Shown: positions 38,041-49,742 of the stretch, piece by piece | Layout: each line of letters starts with the position of its first letter | Position numbering within the stretch: the stretch's first letter is position 1 | From: Perilla frutescens | Taxonomy: Eukaryota > Streptophyta > Magnoliopsida > Lamiales > Lamiaceae | DNA length: 64,000 bases | Direction: 5' to 3' | Assembly (NCBI GenBank): GCA_026008535.1 | Contig: BRKX01000014.1 | Coordinates: 22,342,694-22,406,693, forward strand | The notes under the pieces: model-generated | What the model was told of the DNA's origin: nothing | Seen by the model: the letters and a program-made list of their open reading frames with translations, nothing else | Databases searched by the model: none | Program-made: the position numbers and the translations under genes

Positions 38041-38520
38041 GGTGCTACTCATACCACAAGGTGCATTTTCTTTTCTGGCGGTCGTTCCATCAGAACTCCA
38101 AAGTTAAGCGTGCTTGACATAGGTAATGATGGGATGAGTGATCCTCTAGGAAATTTTCTCAGGAGCGTGTAAGTGAGGACAAAGCACGCTGGAAAGACTC
38201 GTGTTGGTTTGTGGGGAGCCGTTGGTCCAGTTGTCGGGTCGTTAAGCGTGTTTGACCTAGGTCAATGGTGGTATGGGTGACCTCTGAGAAGTTCAGGGAG
38301 CGTGCAAGTGAGGACAAAGCACGCTGGAAAGACTCGTGTTGATTGGCTGGAAAGACTCGTGTTGATTGGTGGGATGGGTGACCCCATGAGAAATTTTTTG
38401 TGACTCATGTTGATTTGTGGGGTCAATCGGACGAGAAACGAGTAAGACTCGTGTTGATTTGTGGGGACAACCTGCTGTTTTACTACGTTCTTACTCGTTT
38501 CTCGTCCGATTAACCCGATT
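38041..38520 (+). mobile_element. 5S-rRNA-like sequence, Cassandra TRIM-like remnant
   Basis: Positions 38041-38160 resemble a 5S rRNA gene: CATACCAC near the start, CCATCAGAACTCCAAAGTTA then AGCGTGCTT (A-box region), and GATGGGATGAGTGATCCTC (C-box region). A second, shorter 5S-like piece is at 38238-38292 (CGTTAAGCGTGTTTGACC, ATGGGTGACCTC). Both are followed by GTGAGGACAAAGCACGCTGG, then AAAGACTCGTGTTG, the phrase that follows the 5S part in Cassandra LTRs as I remember them. A further partial C-box piece is at 38370. Substitutions and an insertion in the 5' half make a working 5S gene unlikely. Repeat copies were probably produced by internal recombination. Confidence 0.7.
38422..38513. repeat. 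26-bp inverted repeat with 40-base loop
   Basis: The arm GTCAATCGGACGAGAAACGA then GTAAGA (38422-38447) is complementary to 38488-38513 with one mismatch. It sits at the right edge of the 5S-like patch. Confidence 0.85.
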
Positions 38521-38530
38521 TTTTTTGTGC

Positions 38531-41500
38531 AATGCATTCCTTACTTAATTTCCTATCTTTCTAGAGTCTTCCCAAAACCCATTTGAAGTTCACACAAAAA
38601 ATGACATTAAATCTATTCACAATGAACAAACACATGATATTGTATACAATATAGATACTATACAAAATTATCACTTCATGCATGCAATGCCCATCAAATA
38701 CAACTCAAATGAACCTCAAAACACATGTAAAACACGAGGTGATCAATATGCCTACTCTATTCAATATCATTATTAATTAATAGTTATTTTAATATTTTTC
38801 GATTATTGTCGTGATTAAATATTGCTATTTTATTTGTTTAGGTGGCAACCATATTTATTGTGATTTATTTTCATTTTTTTGTATTGATAACTTAATTTAA
38901 ATGCGTTATTTCTTATGAAACTATAATTAATAAATTATTTTTATAATGAGACCATGTACGTACAACTTAAATTAATATCACGGTTTAAAAAAACTAACTA
39001 TGCATCACGAAGCAGAAATACTAGTTCTTGAAATAAGTAAACAACGAAAAAACAAGATAAAATGAAAATGATATGATGAATATAAAATTTCATTAATATC
39101 AAAGTGCATCAGATAAAAGAAATAAACCAGACATGATATGACAAATAGCAATAATCTTGAATCATAATTTGTTCTTCCAAAAACAATCATTTCTATAGTT
39201 TAATCTTCGAGCTAGTTTGAAGTACAATGTTCTTCTACTTCAACAATAATATTTGAAGCTCCTTTAACTTCACGTTCAATTTCAATTTCAATGTTTTCAT
39301 CATTTATTAAAATAAACAACAACATTATAATAAAAATAAAATAAAAAAGGTAAAAATAATATAATTAACATCGCACACTAAGAACATTCGAGTAATAAAG
39401 AAAAAATCAAAAGTAAATTTCATGATAATAATGTTCAACCTTAATTTATTTTTTCAAACATAATAATTTCAAATTGCATCACAACAATTATGTTCAATCA
39501 TCGATCTAAATATTTGAATTACATTATGTTTTATAGTTTAAAGACATTTGAAGTTCGAACTCAACTACATAATCATGTATATATATGTATTCTTTCACAT
39601 ATATTAAACAAATGATAACATTATAATGTATATATAATTAAAATAAGTCATTAAATAATTTAAAACATGGTAAATAATATAATTTTAATACTTTATAATT
39701 TCAATGATATCAAATAATAGAGGAATAATGAGATGAAAGAGAATTTTACTAATACAAAAATAAAATAAAATAATAAACAGATTAAAGTGAAGGGTCTCGA
39801 CATTTAAGTAGCAACAAATGAATAAACAACTTGTATACTCAAACTCTAATAACACATTATCAAATATTCTAATATATATTTTATACATCATGCTGATCAT
39901 TTATAGTCCTTATAATATTAATAAATTCATGAATGAATGTTGTAGATGAAAATATAACATTTAACGAAAAATTGCATCATTTAATATAACCCATTTACTA
40001 TTGATTGTAACTTTGAAATTCATAACTCCTAGCATATTCAGAATCTTTAAATGCTTAATATATGAATGAAAAGATTATTGAGTTAGCTTTCTAGTACCTC
40101 TAACTGTTCATGGATCGAATTTTTCTAGAAAAAGTTATAACCAAAACAATGAAGGTTGCCCAGGTTCAGGACGATGGGCCAACCTGACCAGTTCGGCCTG
40201 TTCAGTTAATTTTTTAATCGGGAAGAATTTTTTTGGACCTAATCCTGCATTTTTCTTGGTTTATTCGGGTCAATTCATCAGTGTCGTGCTAAATTGACAT
40301 CCCTAGTTTCAATGCAAATATGCATAAGTCTTACAACATTCACTCGTTTATATTTTATCGAACAACGATTTTTTGATAAACTAAAACAAAATAAAATCCT
40401 CTGGAAACCCAACATGAATTAATCATTCCCTAATTCATTCAATTAAGTTCTTAAACAGAAATCATTAATACCTATTATTTTAAGAAACTCACACACACAC
40501 AATTGAAGATTGAAGACCAGAATCTTAAGGGTTGTGACCCTGTGTATGTATGTTAGACTCGGATCTCCAAAAGTTGTTTCATTTATTTATTATATAATGA
40601 TTGCAGATTTCATATGTGAATACATTCCGCCGTTATAATTTTGCTCATTTTCTCCTTCATTAATATTATATTAATTATTAAAGTTCGTGTATCACTTAAC
40701 AGATTTACCACATTAGGCAGACAGGTCAATTAATCTCTATTTTTTACTGAATTAATTAATCTGTATCAACTTTCAACAAGTTTAAATAGTCCTACTTTTT
40801 TTATGCTGTTCAAGTAGTAGTCCTACAGGCCAATTATATACGTGTGTACGTGAATGGATTCAAGGAATTGTAAACAAGATGATCAGGAGAATAAAGGTAA
40901 GCTTCTTTTTTTTTTTCCTTTGGAATTCAGAAAAATTAACTCGATATACTTTTAGGGAGATTCTCTTTGTAAAATAATTGTAAATGTATGGGGTATTTTT
41001 ATATTATATAATTGTTGATGCATTCATTTATAATTCTTGATCGATATTCATATTCGGCGTTTGTTAGAAGAAAACGAAAAGAAGGGACCTGATATTTTAA
41101 ATGATGCAGAATTGGTAGTTGATGTTTGCCATGTTGAAATGCAGTTCACTGTTGTATACAACATGTGTGATAATTAAATTATATTGCTATTTCCGAATTT
41201 GTAGGTTTGAAAGTGGTATTATGCGACGCTGAAGAAGCTGGAAAACCGTATATAATATCTAGGCATCTTGTTCGCATGTTGCTCGGGTACACTATATATA
41301 TATATATATATTACACTCATCAATTATATTTATACATGGCCATGATCGTGATGATGATTAGAACATTCAAATAAAAGTACGTTTTCATCCTCTTTTCTAC
41401 AGAACTTGGTCTATTTTTGTAGAAACAAACACAAGGGCTTGACCTTTTTCAGCATACGATTATTATCCACATACTGTATACTCTATTAATGAAAATCCAC

Positions 41501-41620
41501 TTTTTTATGTAATGATTATTTATTTACCTTCGATCCGTTTTCAATTATATACATTTTTTAGCCCTACAATAAATATTTATATATCGGAATGCACTTTGCA
41601 ATATAACTGCAAATAGGAAC

Positions 41621-41651
<31 letters not shown>

Positions 41652-42240
41652 AGAAAAGAGAAGTTGTTAACCTATATAAATTAGAATTATACTAATACAC
41701 GTACCTTCTCACGAGAGCCTATATATATGTATGTATTTTTTAGACATATCTCAAAACAATTCAATAAAGTGATACATATTATTGTTAAAATGTATCATAC
41801 TCCGATGTATGTCAGTTTGAATGAATAATATTATTGATTTATTCCTAAAAAAACAATAAAAACATGTGCTTTAAGTTTGGTCATCATATGGCTTTGTAAT
41901 TTAATAACCTTTTTGTATTATTCTGCTGGGTCAAAATCAATTCGGTTGAACTCAAGTTATAAATTTGTAGTGGTGGATCTTTGTTTTTAAAATGAGATGG
42001 CAAAATACATTTAAATAAAAAAAATCTTTTTTTTTAATAGTAAATAAACCCGTTAAAGCCACGCTCATATTTGCTATATATAAAAATAGTAAATTTAGAA
42101 ATTGCTAAAATATATTTTATTGTTTTGTTTTGTTTTGGCTACTGTAACATTTTTCATTTTATAAATTTATAGTGCAGTTTAAACAAATAAAATAAAATAT
42201 GTTTTTTTTTAGTTGTAAATAAAATAAATAAGTAGTTGAC
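38531..42240. other. AT-rich intergenic region
   Basis: No intact gene was recognised. Two exon-like pieces at 40854-40896 and 41205-41286 are described as a finding. A (TA)n tract lies at 41294-41311 and an A-rich tract near 41622-41658. Confidence 0.45.
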
Positions 42241-42301
42241 TTGAGTAACATATTTCAAGCCCGCCCGTTCTGAGCTTCTTTGAGTAGAGTTCATTCAGGC
42301 C

Positions 42302-42309
42302 TAGGGTTT
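42302..42309 (+). promoter_or_regulatory. Telo-box-like motif in SAE1 upstream region
   Basis: TAGGGTTT (complement AAACCCTA) lies about 52 bases before the SAE1 start codon, followed by a CT-repeat leader (42314-42330). Telo-boxes are common near the 5' ends of plant housekeeping genes. A role here is inferred only from the match and position. Confidence 0.45.
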
Positions 42310-42360
42310 TCATCTCTCTCTCTCTCTCTAAAATTCGGGTAAATCAGGCTGCAATTGAAC

Positions 42361-45300
42361 ATGGACGGAGGGGAATTGACTGAGCAAGAAACCGCGCTTT
42401 ATGATCGCCAAATTCGCGTTTGGGGCGCCGATGCTCAACGGAGGTAATATACATTCGGGCTCTTGAACGTGCGTTTGTGTATGGTTTTTTTTTGTAAGTT
42501 ATTGATATAATATTCGTGGCAATTTTTGGTTGTTAGGCTAAGCAAGTCTCATATACTCGTTAGTGGACTGAAGGGCTCTGTAATTGAGGTATTCATCTCT
42601 TGTTAGACACCAAGTTCCCATTTTTAAATTTTAAACATCTGCATTCTTGTAGTACAACTGAGAAATTCATGTTTGCGTGACTGAAATCACTGTTGTGGTG
42701 CGTTTGCAGTTTTGCAAAAATATTGTGCTAGCAGGGGTAGGTAGTGTGACATTGAATGATGATCGAATGGTGACGGAAGAGATATTGTCTGCTAATTTTT
42801 TGGTTCCTGCCGACCCGAATGTATACATGGGGAAATCTCTTGCTGAGCTCTGTAGTGATTCATTGAAGGAATTTAACCGCATGGTTCGTGTTTCTGTTCA
42901 AGAAGGTGGTCCTCTTTTTTATTGCTTTCATCCGTGTCCTTACATTTTTATTTTTTGTTAATTAATTGATATAGAAGGATTCCTCGAATGGGATTCTGGC
43001 TTTTGGCTTTAGCTTTCCTTATAACTTTGCTCAGCACAAGTGTAATCAGTAATGTAAGGCTGGTACTGTTACCCGGTTTGAGTAATATTTCTGTGGTAAG
43101 TGTAATTTAAGGATGAAATATTCAGGAGATGCTTGTAGGGATTACCTTGAGTCAGTTAGTTTTGTATTGTCTTAAAAACATATCCATATTCTCTCCAGCT
43201 ACGAATACACTTGACTGCCTGAATAAAGAATGTGCTCTGAATTCTGCCAATTATAGAAAGCTCAAAGTTAATGTTACCTTAACTCTACTTGGTGGAGTTT
43301 TCTCCATTTTCTTTTAAGTATTCTTAATTTCACATGCATTTGAGGAAACTTGCCTGGTGTGTCTGGGGAAGTTCTGAACTTTGAAGGCTGAAGCTCAATC
43401 TGTTTTGCTTTATTTATGTCTTGGTTTTATTACTATTAAGAAGGCAGTGACAGTGAGATGAATGCAGGTGATTTATCCAACTTTAGTGTTGACTTCTTTC
43501 GCAAGTTTGATGCTGTGGTTATCAGTTCCTGCTCTCTTTCGACAAAAGTACAGCTACCTTCTCATTTTGGCTGCTCATTTTCTTGGCTTTTGTAAATGTA
43601 GATGAGTATTGTTTTATTTTTATCCTAAGTCCTTTCGATGTATCTGCTGCAGAAATCAGTTAATGAGAAGTGTCGCAAATCATTAAAACGTATTGCATTT
43701 TATACGGTGGATTGCAAAGACTCCTGTGGGGAAATATTTGTTGACTTGCAGAATTACATCTACTCTAAGGTTATATGCTAGGAACTTATTTTTTGTTGTA
43801 CGCTTTAGACATTTGGGTTTATTACATGGTATATTTTGTGTCTTCCCAGATTCTCCTTTTCTTTTTGAACTTTTTCTAAAGCCAGGCCTTTTCTGCATAT
43901 GAATTGAATTGTTTAGATTGAGCTATAGATGTTAAATTGGTTATTACGGTTGTTCTTCTGTATATGAGGCTGTCAGAATTTTGAACTTTTGGAGATTGAT
44001 CTGCTTTTCTTCTCCTTCACAGAAAAAAGGGGATGGAGCCTTTGAATGCCATATAAAGTATCCAACTTTTGAGGTAACTATTTCCAATAAGAAATATAGA
44101 GCATTTTGTAGCTTTCATTAGCAGTGGGTGATATTGTTCCTTTAATATATTCACTTTACAGGATCAACTTGAATTTCTTTATCAAATTAGTTTCTTGTTG
44201 ACATTAACCACTGCAGGGAAATGTCCACTATTCATGATGTGGGTCTCTGCTTATGAAGAGACATGCATGCTTTAATTATTCACTTTATTCTGTTATAAAT
44301 TATGTTTATGATTAAATAGGTGGATTGATGAAGCCATAAAAGTAAGAAATTTTGCTACTGAATTTGCTCCGAGATTGTACTTTTAGAGGATGACTAATTG
44401 TGCCTAGATAGGTTGATTAATGAAGTCGGAGTTGAGGAAAATATTACTAATGAAGTATCAGCTGCCTTATATCATACAAGAGCTCGTTGCAAATTAGTAT
44501 TGTATTGTGGAGTCAGGAGTGAATGATGGTAAAAACTGGATGAATAATTTGGAAAGTCTTACAAACACATTTGATTCTAAAGAAACTTATGACAAGAGCC
44601 AACTGAGAAGTGATAAGTATTATTACAAATCCACTGCAAATAAGTTTCATGTATTTGAATTAAAGTGGATTAAGATCAGAAATTTCTTCTGTACTAAACA
44701 TGCACATGCTCCCATGTCACTACATGCTTATCAAGTTTCAGATTCAGTCCGTTGTCTTCTAATAAAATTGCTTGTCATTTTTCTCCTATCTCAGGAAGCT
44801 ATTTCTGTCCCGTGGAAATCTCTTCCAGTGAGGGTTTCTAAGTTGTACTTAGCCTTGAGAGGTATATGCTTTTGATATGTTTTTATGGAGATACCCCAGA
44901 GCCCAGAATAGTTGTTTTCATATAGCATTTTTATTATACGATTCTTTCTTCAGTAGGCGGATTCTCATTTATTATCAATATTCATCCTTGGAGAAGTGCT
45001 CATAGTTATATGCCTATCTCATGTTGAAATACCATGTGGAAGCTATATGTAGTTTGAAAGATGATGGAATATAAATTAATTAATACAATTGATTAAGAAA
45101 AATGGACGTGTAATTGGTTAATGCTCTTTTCATAGTCCTGGTGCATTATTGTCTCTGGCGAGACTTAAAATGTGTCTGTTACAACAAGCACAATTGAGTT
45201 TGGTATGTGTTTTTGTTGCATATACATTCTCCTTCCCCCATCCTTTATTTATCATAAAATAGCCTTTTCTTAGGAATAGTTTGAATCAAAATTTCTGCAT

Positions 45301-45913
45301 GGACAGAGTAAGGTATTGGTATGTTCATAATTGTAAGACACTTGGAACAATTTGACTTTCAGTGATAGAGAAGTTTGAGGAGCTTGAGGGCCGTATACCT
45401 GGGGAAACTTCTGCTGCTGATTTGCCTAAAGTTCAAAAGCTGAGGAAGGATCTTTGTGATGCTCAGGTAAATCCCATCCAAATAGCCAGTATAAACATGC
45501 ATATCTTGCTTTTGAATTGTTTAGCAATGCTCCCATCAAATTATGTAGTCACATGACGAATCTAGAATTCCGGATTCCCTGCTCGAGAGATTGTTGGAAG
45601 GTAGATCTGAATTTCCACCTGTTTGTGCCATCATCGGAGGCATCCTTGGGCAGGTGATACTCACTTCCATCGTTCATCTCTTGAAAAATTCACGATGCTG
45701 ACTGTCAGCTGAGTTGTGCCATCTTTTTATAATTGCTGATTCATTAAGTTATCCTGGTTGTAGGAAGTTATTAAAGCAATATCAGGCAAAGGAGATCCTA
45801 TGAAAAATTTCTTCTTCTTTAATGCGATGGATGGAAAAGGCACAATAGAAGACATTTCCGAAGTTGAAACAGATCTTCCAAATTGCAACCTATTTTCAGC
45901 CATTACTGACTAG
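42361..45913 (+). CDS. SAE1: SUMO-activating enzyme subunit 1
   Basis: Ten exons with GT-AG borders and consistent phase: 42361-42443, 42537-42588, 42710-42905, 43468-43547, 43653-43769, 44023-44073, 44795-44861, 45363-45466, 45549-45653, 45764-45913. They give 334 residues. Known role: SAE1 pairs with SAE2 to form the nuclear E1 that adenylates SUMO; SAE1 lacks the catalytic Cys domain. Seen: the N-terminal ETALYDRQIRVWGADAQRRL signature of ThiF/UBA-type E1s, a Rossmann segment (SHILVSGLKGSVIEFCKNIV then LAGVGSVTLNDDR), the crossover-type VDLQNY region, and the C-terminal CAIIGGILGQEVIKAISGKG and KNFFFFNAMDGKG. The acceptor chosen for exon 9 is the TAG at 45546-45548, because the one 26 bases further on breaks the frame. 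About 17 residues follow EDIS, a slightly long tail. Confidence 0.95.
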
Positions 45914-46136
45914 TTAGTGATTAATTGTTACATGTGATTTTTGGCTGCCAAACTTTTTTTGTAGCTCAAACTTTTCCATGGCTTTGTTAAATTAATATAA
46001 TCACTAATTAGAGGATATGTTTACCCTGTTATTAAGAAACGTGCTATTACTTCCTAAGTTAGTAGCTAAATTTAGAAACTATGAGGGTGTTTTTTTTTTG
46101 AGGAAAATCAAGCAAAATGATATTAAACTAAAATCA
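45914..46136 (+). other. SAE1 3' flank
   Basis: Presumed 3' UTR and spacer. No motif is recognised beyond an AT-rich sequence. It ends near the LINE-type remnant on the other strand. Confidence 0.4.
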
Positions 46137-46460
46137 TATCTGCAGAGGGAATGTTTGACAAAATGAATCCGGGATATCACCGATGTAAGAGAAAAATATA
46201 GGATTACTAATGATTAAACATGCCAACGAATGTGCCATTGAATTCGCATTTTGCTTGGCCCAACTATAGATTACTTTATCAAAATAGGCAGACCCCTTCC
46301 GAATGGACTTGCAGATAGGTGAGGTCCTCACTCTCATGGCTGAGCTGTTGTTGGATCCCTTGGCAATCTGCCTCAAGTATGATTGAGAATCTTTGTGAAT
46401 TGAGAGACTTGATTTTTGAGAAACTGTATAATGTTGGAATCACAACCATAATTGTATATA
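46137..46460 (-). pseudogene. RNase H-like (RVT_3) fragment, frameshifted
   Basis: On the minus strand one frame reads SQRFSIILEADCQGIQQQLS, with the LEAD motif of the plant RNase H-like RVT_3 domain. After a frameshift near 46310 another frame reads KVIYSWAKQNANSMAHSLAC, matching the domain's C-terminal N-x-x-AH-x-LA part, then YIGDIPDSF. Only the domain end is present. It may come from a LINE or from one of the many RVT_3-domain gene fragments in plant genomes. Confidence 0.7.
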
Positions 46461-47592
46461 TCAAGTCATGCATGGAAGACTATACAAGAGTTGGTTCAAA
46501 TGAACACTAGGGATTGATGTGATAATTGTATTTTAGTGTTATTTTTTCATTACTTATCTTATTGTGTTTTAGTAATAATTATATTTAGTGCTAATTAACA
46601 CTAAAATATACTAAGATAAATAATAATAATAATATTATTGTAAATAAGCGTTGTGTCTAGTTCTCACCCCTATTACAATGCTCATTATAGTCAACCACTA
46701 TATATATATATATATATGTATATACATGAGTACGAAATATTTACTGGATGTCAAATTACATCTAGAAAGTGAACGGTAAAATTGATTTCCAGAATTATCT
46801 AACATAATACCATGAATTAAAAAACGCATATCCAATTCCCAAATAAAACCCTCTACATTTACAAGGCTAGGTAATTTGCGAGCACATATTTGGGCGGGAA
46901 AAGGAAAAAACCTTTTAATTGTAGGTTAAAAGAACATTATTTGAATTTTAATATTTTTACCTCGAAAGAATTATTTTGGAAACCAACTTTCTCTTTTATC
47001 GAGTCCAAAATTGTAGCTAATCAGTTCAAAAAGAAATGATGAGAGAAACAAACAGAATCATTCAGAAGATAAAGCAAACGAATAGATTGTTGTTATGCTG
47101 GGATTTGAGGACCCAGATTATCGCAATTATTATATTATATTATATTTTCTTGGTGAATTAATAAATTGTATAATTACAAGTACCTCCGCGAATATAATTT
47201 CCTTCCAGCAATCCAACTCGAGAGAGGGAATATTGAAAGAAAAATTAAATGAGATAATTCATGAACAACAAAATTTTACAATCAACTTCTTTGCACAACA
47301 ACGTGCTTATTTAATACACCAAAATCCTTGGTTTTAAATTACACCAAAAACATAAAGATGCAGTAAAATCGAAGGCAACAACAATATTATATCTTTTTTT
47401 CCCCATACTTATTTGATTTGTGCTTAATTAGATTTTATTTGATCCAATATCAGGATATGTGTGTGTGCGTGAGAGAGAGAGAGAGAGATACAGTTAGTTA
47501 TCTAAAGCTAAAATTTGAAAGGAGAAATCCAAGGGCGTGGGTAGTTTCAAATAGTTCCCCCCCTCCCCATGTTGTTGAACCCCACACGCACA
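46461..47592. other. Intergenic, upstream region of the membrane-anchored gene
   Basis: AT-rich with a (TA)n tract at 46699-46717 and a (GA)n tract at 47470-47488 that falls in the probable leader of the gene starting at 47593. No other feature recognised. Confidence 0.45.
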
Positions 47593-48336
47593 ATGAAACC
47601 ATTAATGAAACGAAAAGAAGAAGGAAGAAGAAACATCCGAAACCCCACCATGAAAAAAGAAGAATCCGAAGATGATGCAGAAAACCTAGCATTAATCCAA
47701 CAGTTGAAGGAGCTCGAATATATTTGGAAATCCATACAAAATTCAAGGCCTCGAAGCCCACGCACATCTTCTTCTTCACATAGTCGTTATAGTTATAGTA
47801 ATAGTAATAGCATCACCTCTTTTGATGAGAATCTGTTCCAAAATTCTCCACGAACGCTCATGTCTTCTCTTCAGCACAGAAAGCCTGCTTTTGGTCTCAA
47901 GAATTGCAGTAATGCAGTTGAAGAAATACTCATGGATAGAAGGGCTGCCATTCTCAGCGGAAGATTTAAAGGGAGGCAGCTTTTTGGGGCGGAGGAAAGG
48001 ACAAGTACTGTGGAGGAGGAAGACGATGGGATTCAAGAGAGAGAAGTGATGATGATGAACTACGATCAACACGATGAGTTGCCGCCTTTCGATTTTAGCG
48101 AATCCTCCGAGGACAAAGTGGTGGTGGAGGAAAAGACCGTCGTGGAAGTGGCTGATGCGGTGGAGAAGAGAGCCGGTGGTGATGGGAGGGGGCGGAGGGA
48201 GAAGGCTGGTGGTGGTTGCATGCCGGCAACGGCTTGTTTGGCTCTAGTCTTGATTGTTTTTGCACTTGTCTTCTTTTCCATGAGATGCAATGCCAAATAT
48301 CATGTACAGGATCACTTGGTCCTAGTCCCCACTTAG
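47593..48336 (+). CDS. Uncharacterised protein with C-terminal membrane anchor
   Basis: A single-exon frame of 247 residues. I prefer the ATG at 47593 (A at -3) over the in-frame ATG at 47569 (C at -3, eight residues longer). Seen: a basic N-terminus (KRKEEGRR), an acidic/leucine segment (EDDAENLALIQQLKELEYIW), a Ser-rich low-complexity stretch (about 45-70), a conserved-looking block AVEEILMDRRAAILSGRFKG then RQLFG, an acidic middle, a Gly/Arg-rich run, and one hydrophobic segment at about 210-230 (PATACLALVLIVFALVFFSM) followed by 17 residues. This is a tail-anchor-like layout. I do not recognise a named family; similar small proteins of unknown function exist in other eudicots as I recall. 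Membrane insertion is inferred from hydrophobicity only. Confidence 0.75.
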   Translation: MKPLMKRKEEGRRNIRNPTMKKEESEDDAENLALIQQLKELEYIWKSIQNSRPRSPRTSSSSHSRYSYSNSNSITSFDENLFQNSPRTLMSSLQHRKPAFGLKNCSNAVEEILMDRRAAILSGRFKGRQLFGAEERTSTVEEEDDGIQEREVMMMNYDQHDELPPFDFSESSEDKVVVEEKTVVEVADAVEKRAGGDGRGRREKAGGGCMPATACLALVLIVFALVFFSMRCNAKYHVQDHLVLVPT

Positions 48337-49081
48337 AATTATATATGCTTCGTGCTTTCTTTCAATTCCCTATATATGTTTGATTTACTTGCACGTATTA
48401 ACAATGAATTTTATTTTAGTGTTTTCATGCATGCTTATCTAATCTTCCTTTTCTTCTATTCATCTCACATAATCAAATAATCTTGACTTCAAACATATTA
48501 TATATATATGATGCTGCAAATATTGACAAATAACTCAAGCACGTACGTTTTAACTTTGTGTAATGAAATATGGGAGAATTTTAGAGATCAATCCCATCGA
48601 AACGGGGTGTAAAAAAAAAAAACCAGAAAAGCACATTTCTCTTGTATTTTGATGAATTTTGGAGTTTTGTATCTTCATCTTTACAGAAGCTGCAGTTCGC
48701 GGGTGGCACGCTTGTTTAGTTAAGAAAGAAAAAAGCATAGCAATTTGATTTCAATCTCCTTGTGAGTGGGACTAATAAATGATCAATGATGGAAGAAGAA
48801 AAAGAAGTAGAAAAATCACAAAAAGAGGAATTATAGGCAGCTTTAGTTTTATTTAGAAAACATGGAAATAACAAGGTCCCACTCAAAATGCATGTATAGT
48901 ATAAACTCAAATAACCAACAGATGGTGGTGTAATAACTTAAGATCTGTGAGCCGTCAGAAAGAGAGAACTCAGCTTCTAGAGAGTACAATATGACAATAA
49001 AAACAAACTGACAAGTAAAATGACTAGATGCAATAAAATGTGGAGTGCTTAGTGAAATAATTGAGTGAGTGAACCAAGTCT
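48337..49081. other. Spacer between convergent genes
   Basis: Holds the 3' flanks of the membrane-anchored gene (plus) and the RGP gene (minus). No other feature recognised. Confidence 0.5.
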
Positions 49082-49709
49082 CTATTTCTTTTTGGAAGCA
49101 GCAGAAGCAGAAGCAGAAGCATCCTTCTTGGCGGCTGAGTTGAGCTCATCCCAGGCATCAATCCAGGTGACCATGGCATCACCAAGCTTCTGAAAGTAAG
49201 GATCAATAGGACTGAGCTTCTCTTTCACCATCTTGGACAGCTCAATATAGCATTTCTGCACGGTTGTGCAGTCCTTGGGGAAAGCAACAGATTGGAAGAA
49301 CGGGATAATGTCCTCTTGCCAGTATATTCCTTTGTACTCTTTCTTCAGATTGACAAAAGGGTTGCTGGCCTTGCTGTGCCAGAGATACGGCAGCCCTGTC
49401 TTGACTCCCAAACCCAAGTGGTCAGTGATAACCTGCAAAAATGTCCAAAGACTTCATACATTTAGCATGGAACTCACTCTCAACAGAAAATAATTATACA
49501 TAAGCAGGGCAGGGCAGGGCACCTTAGTGCACCAGCCAGCCCACATGTCGTCGTATCTTCCAATAGGCTGGCCATCGCCCATAAGCCCGAAATACATGGC
49601 AGGGCCGATGAGCTCTCTGTCGAAAGCAAGGTTCATTCCACACATTGGGAACAGGGTCCCCTTAGGAATGGTCAAGACAGCATCGACATACCTGTCAAAA
49701 GATGGCCAG

Positions 49710-49742
<33 letters not shown>

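Noticed and set aside
38041..38160. Functional 5S rRNA gene
   Set aside because: It has many substitutions and an insertion in the 5' half, no tandem array, and Cassandra-like flanking phrases.
44507..44875. 122-codon open frame within SAE1
   Set aside because: Most of it is intron; only the end from 44795 is SAE1 exon 7.
45573..45653. Alternative exon 9 start of SAE1 at the CTAG before 45573
   Set aside because: It would put the exon out of phase; the upstream acceptor keeps the frame and gives SHDESRIPDS.
47498..47779. Minus-strand open frames opposite the membrane-anchored gene
   Set aside because: They are antisense shadows with no recognisable motifs.
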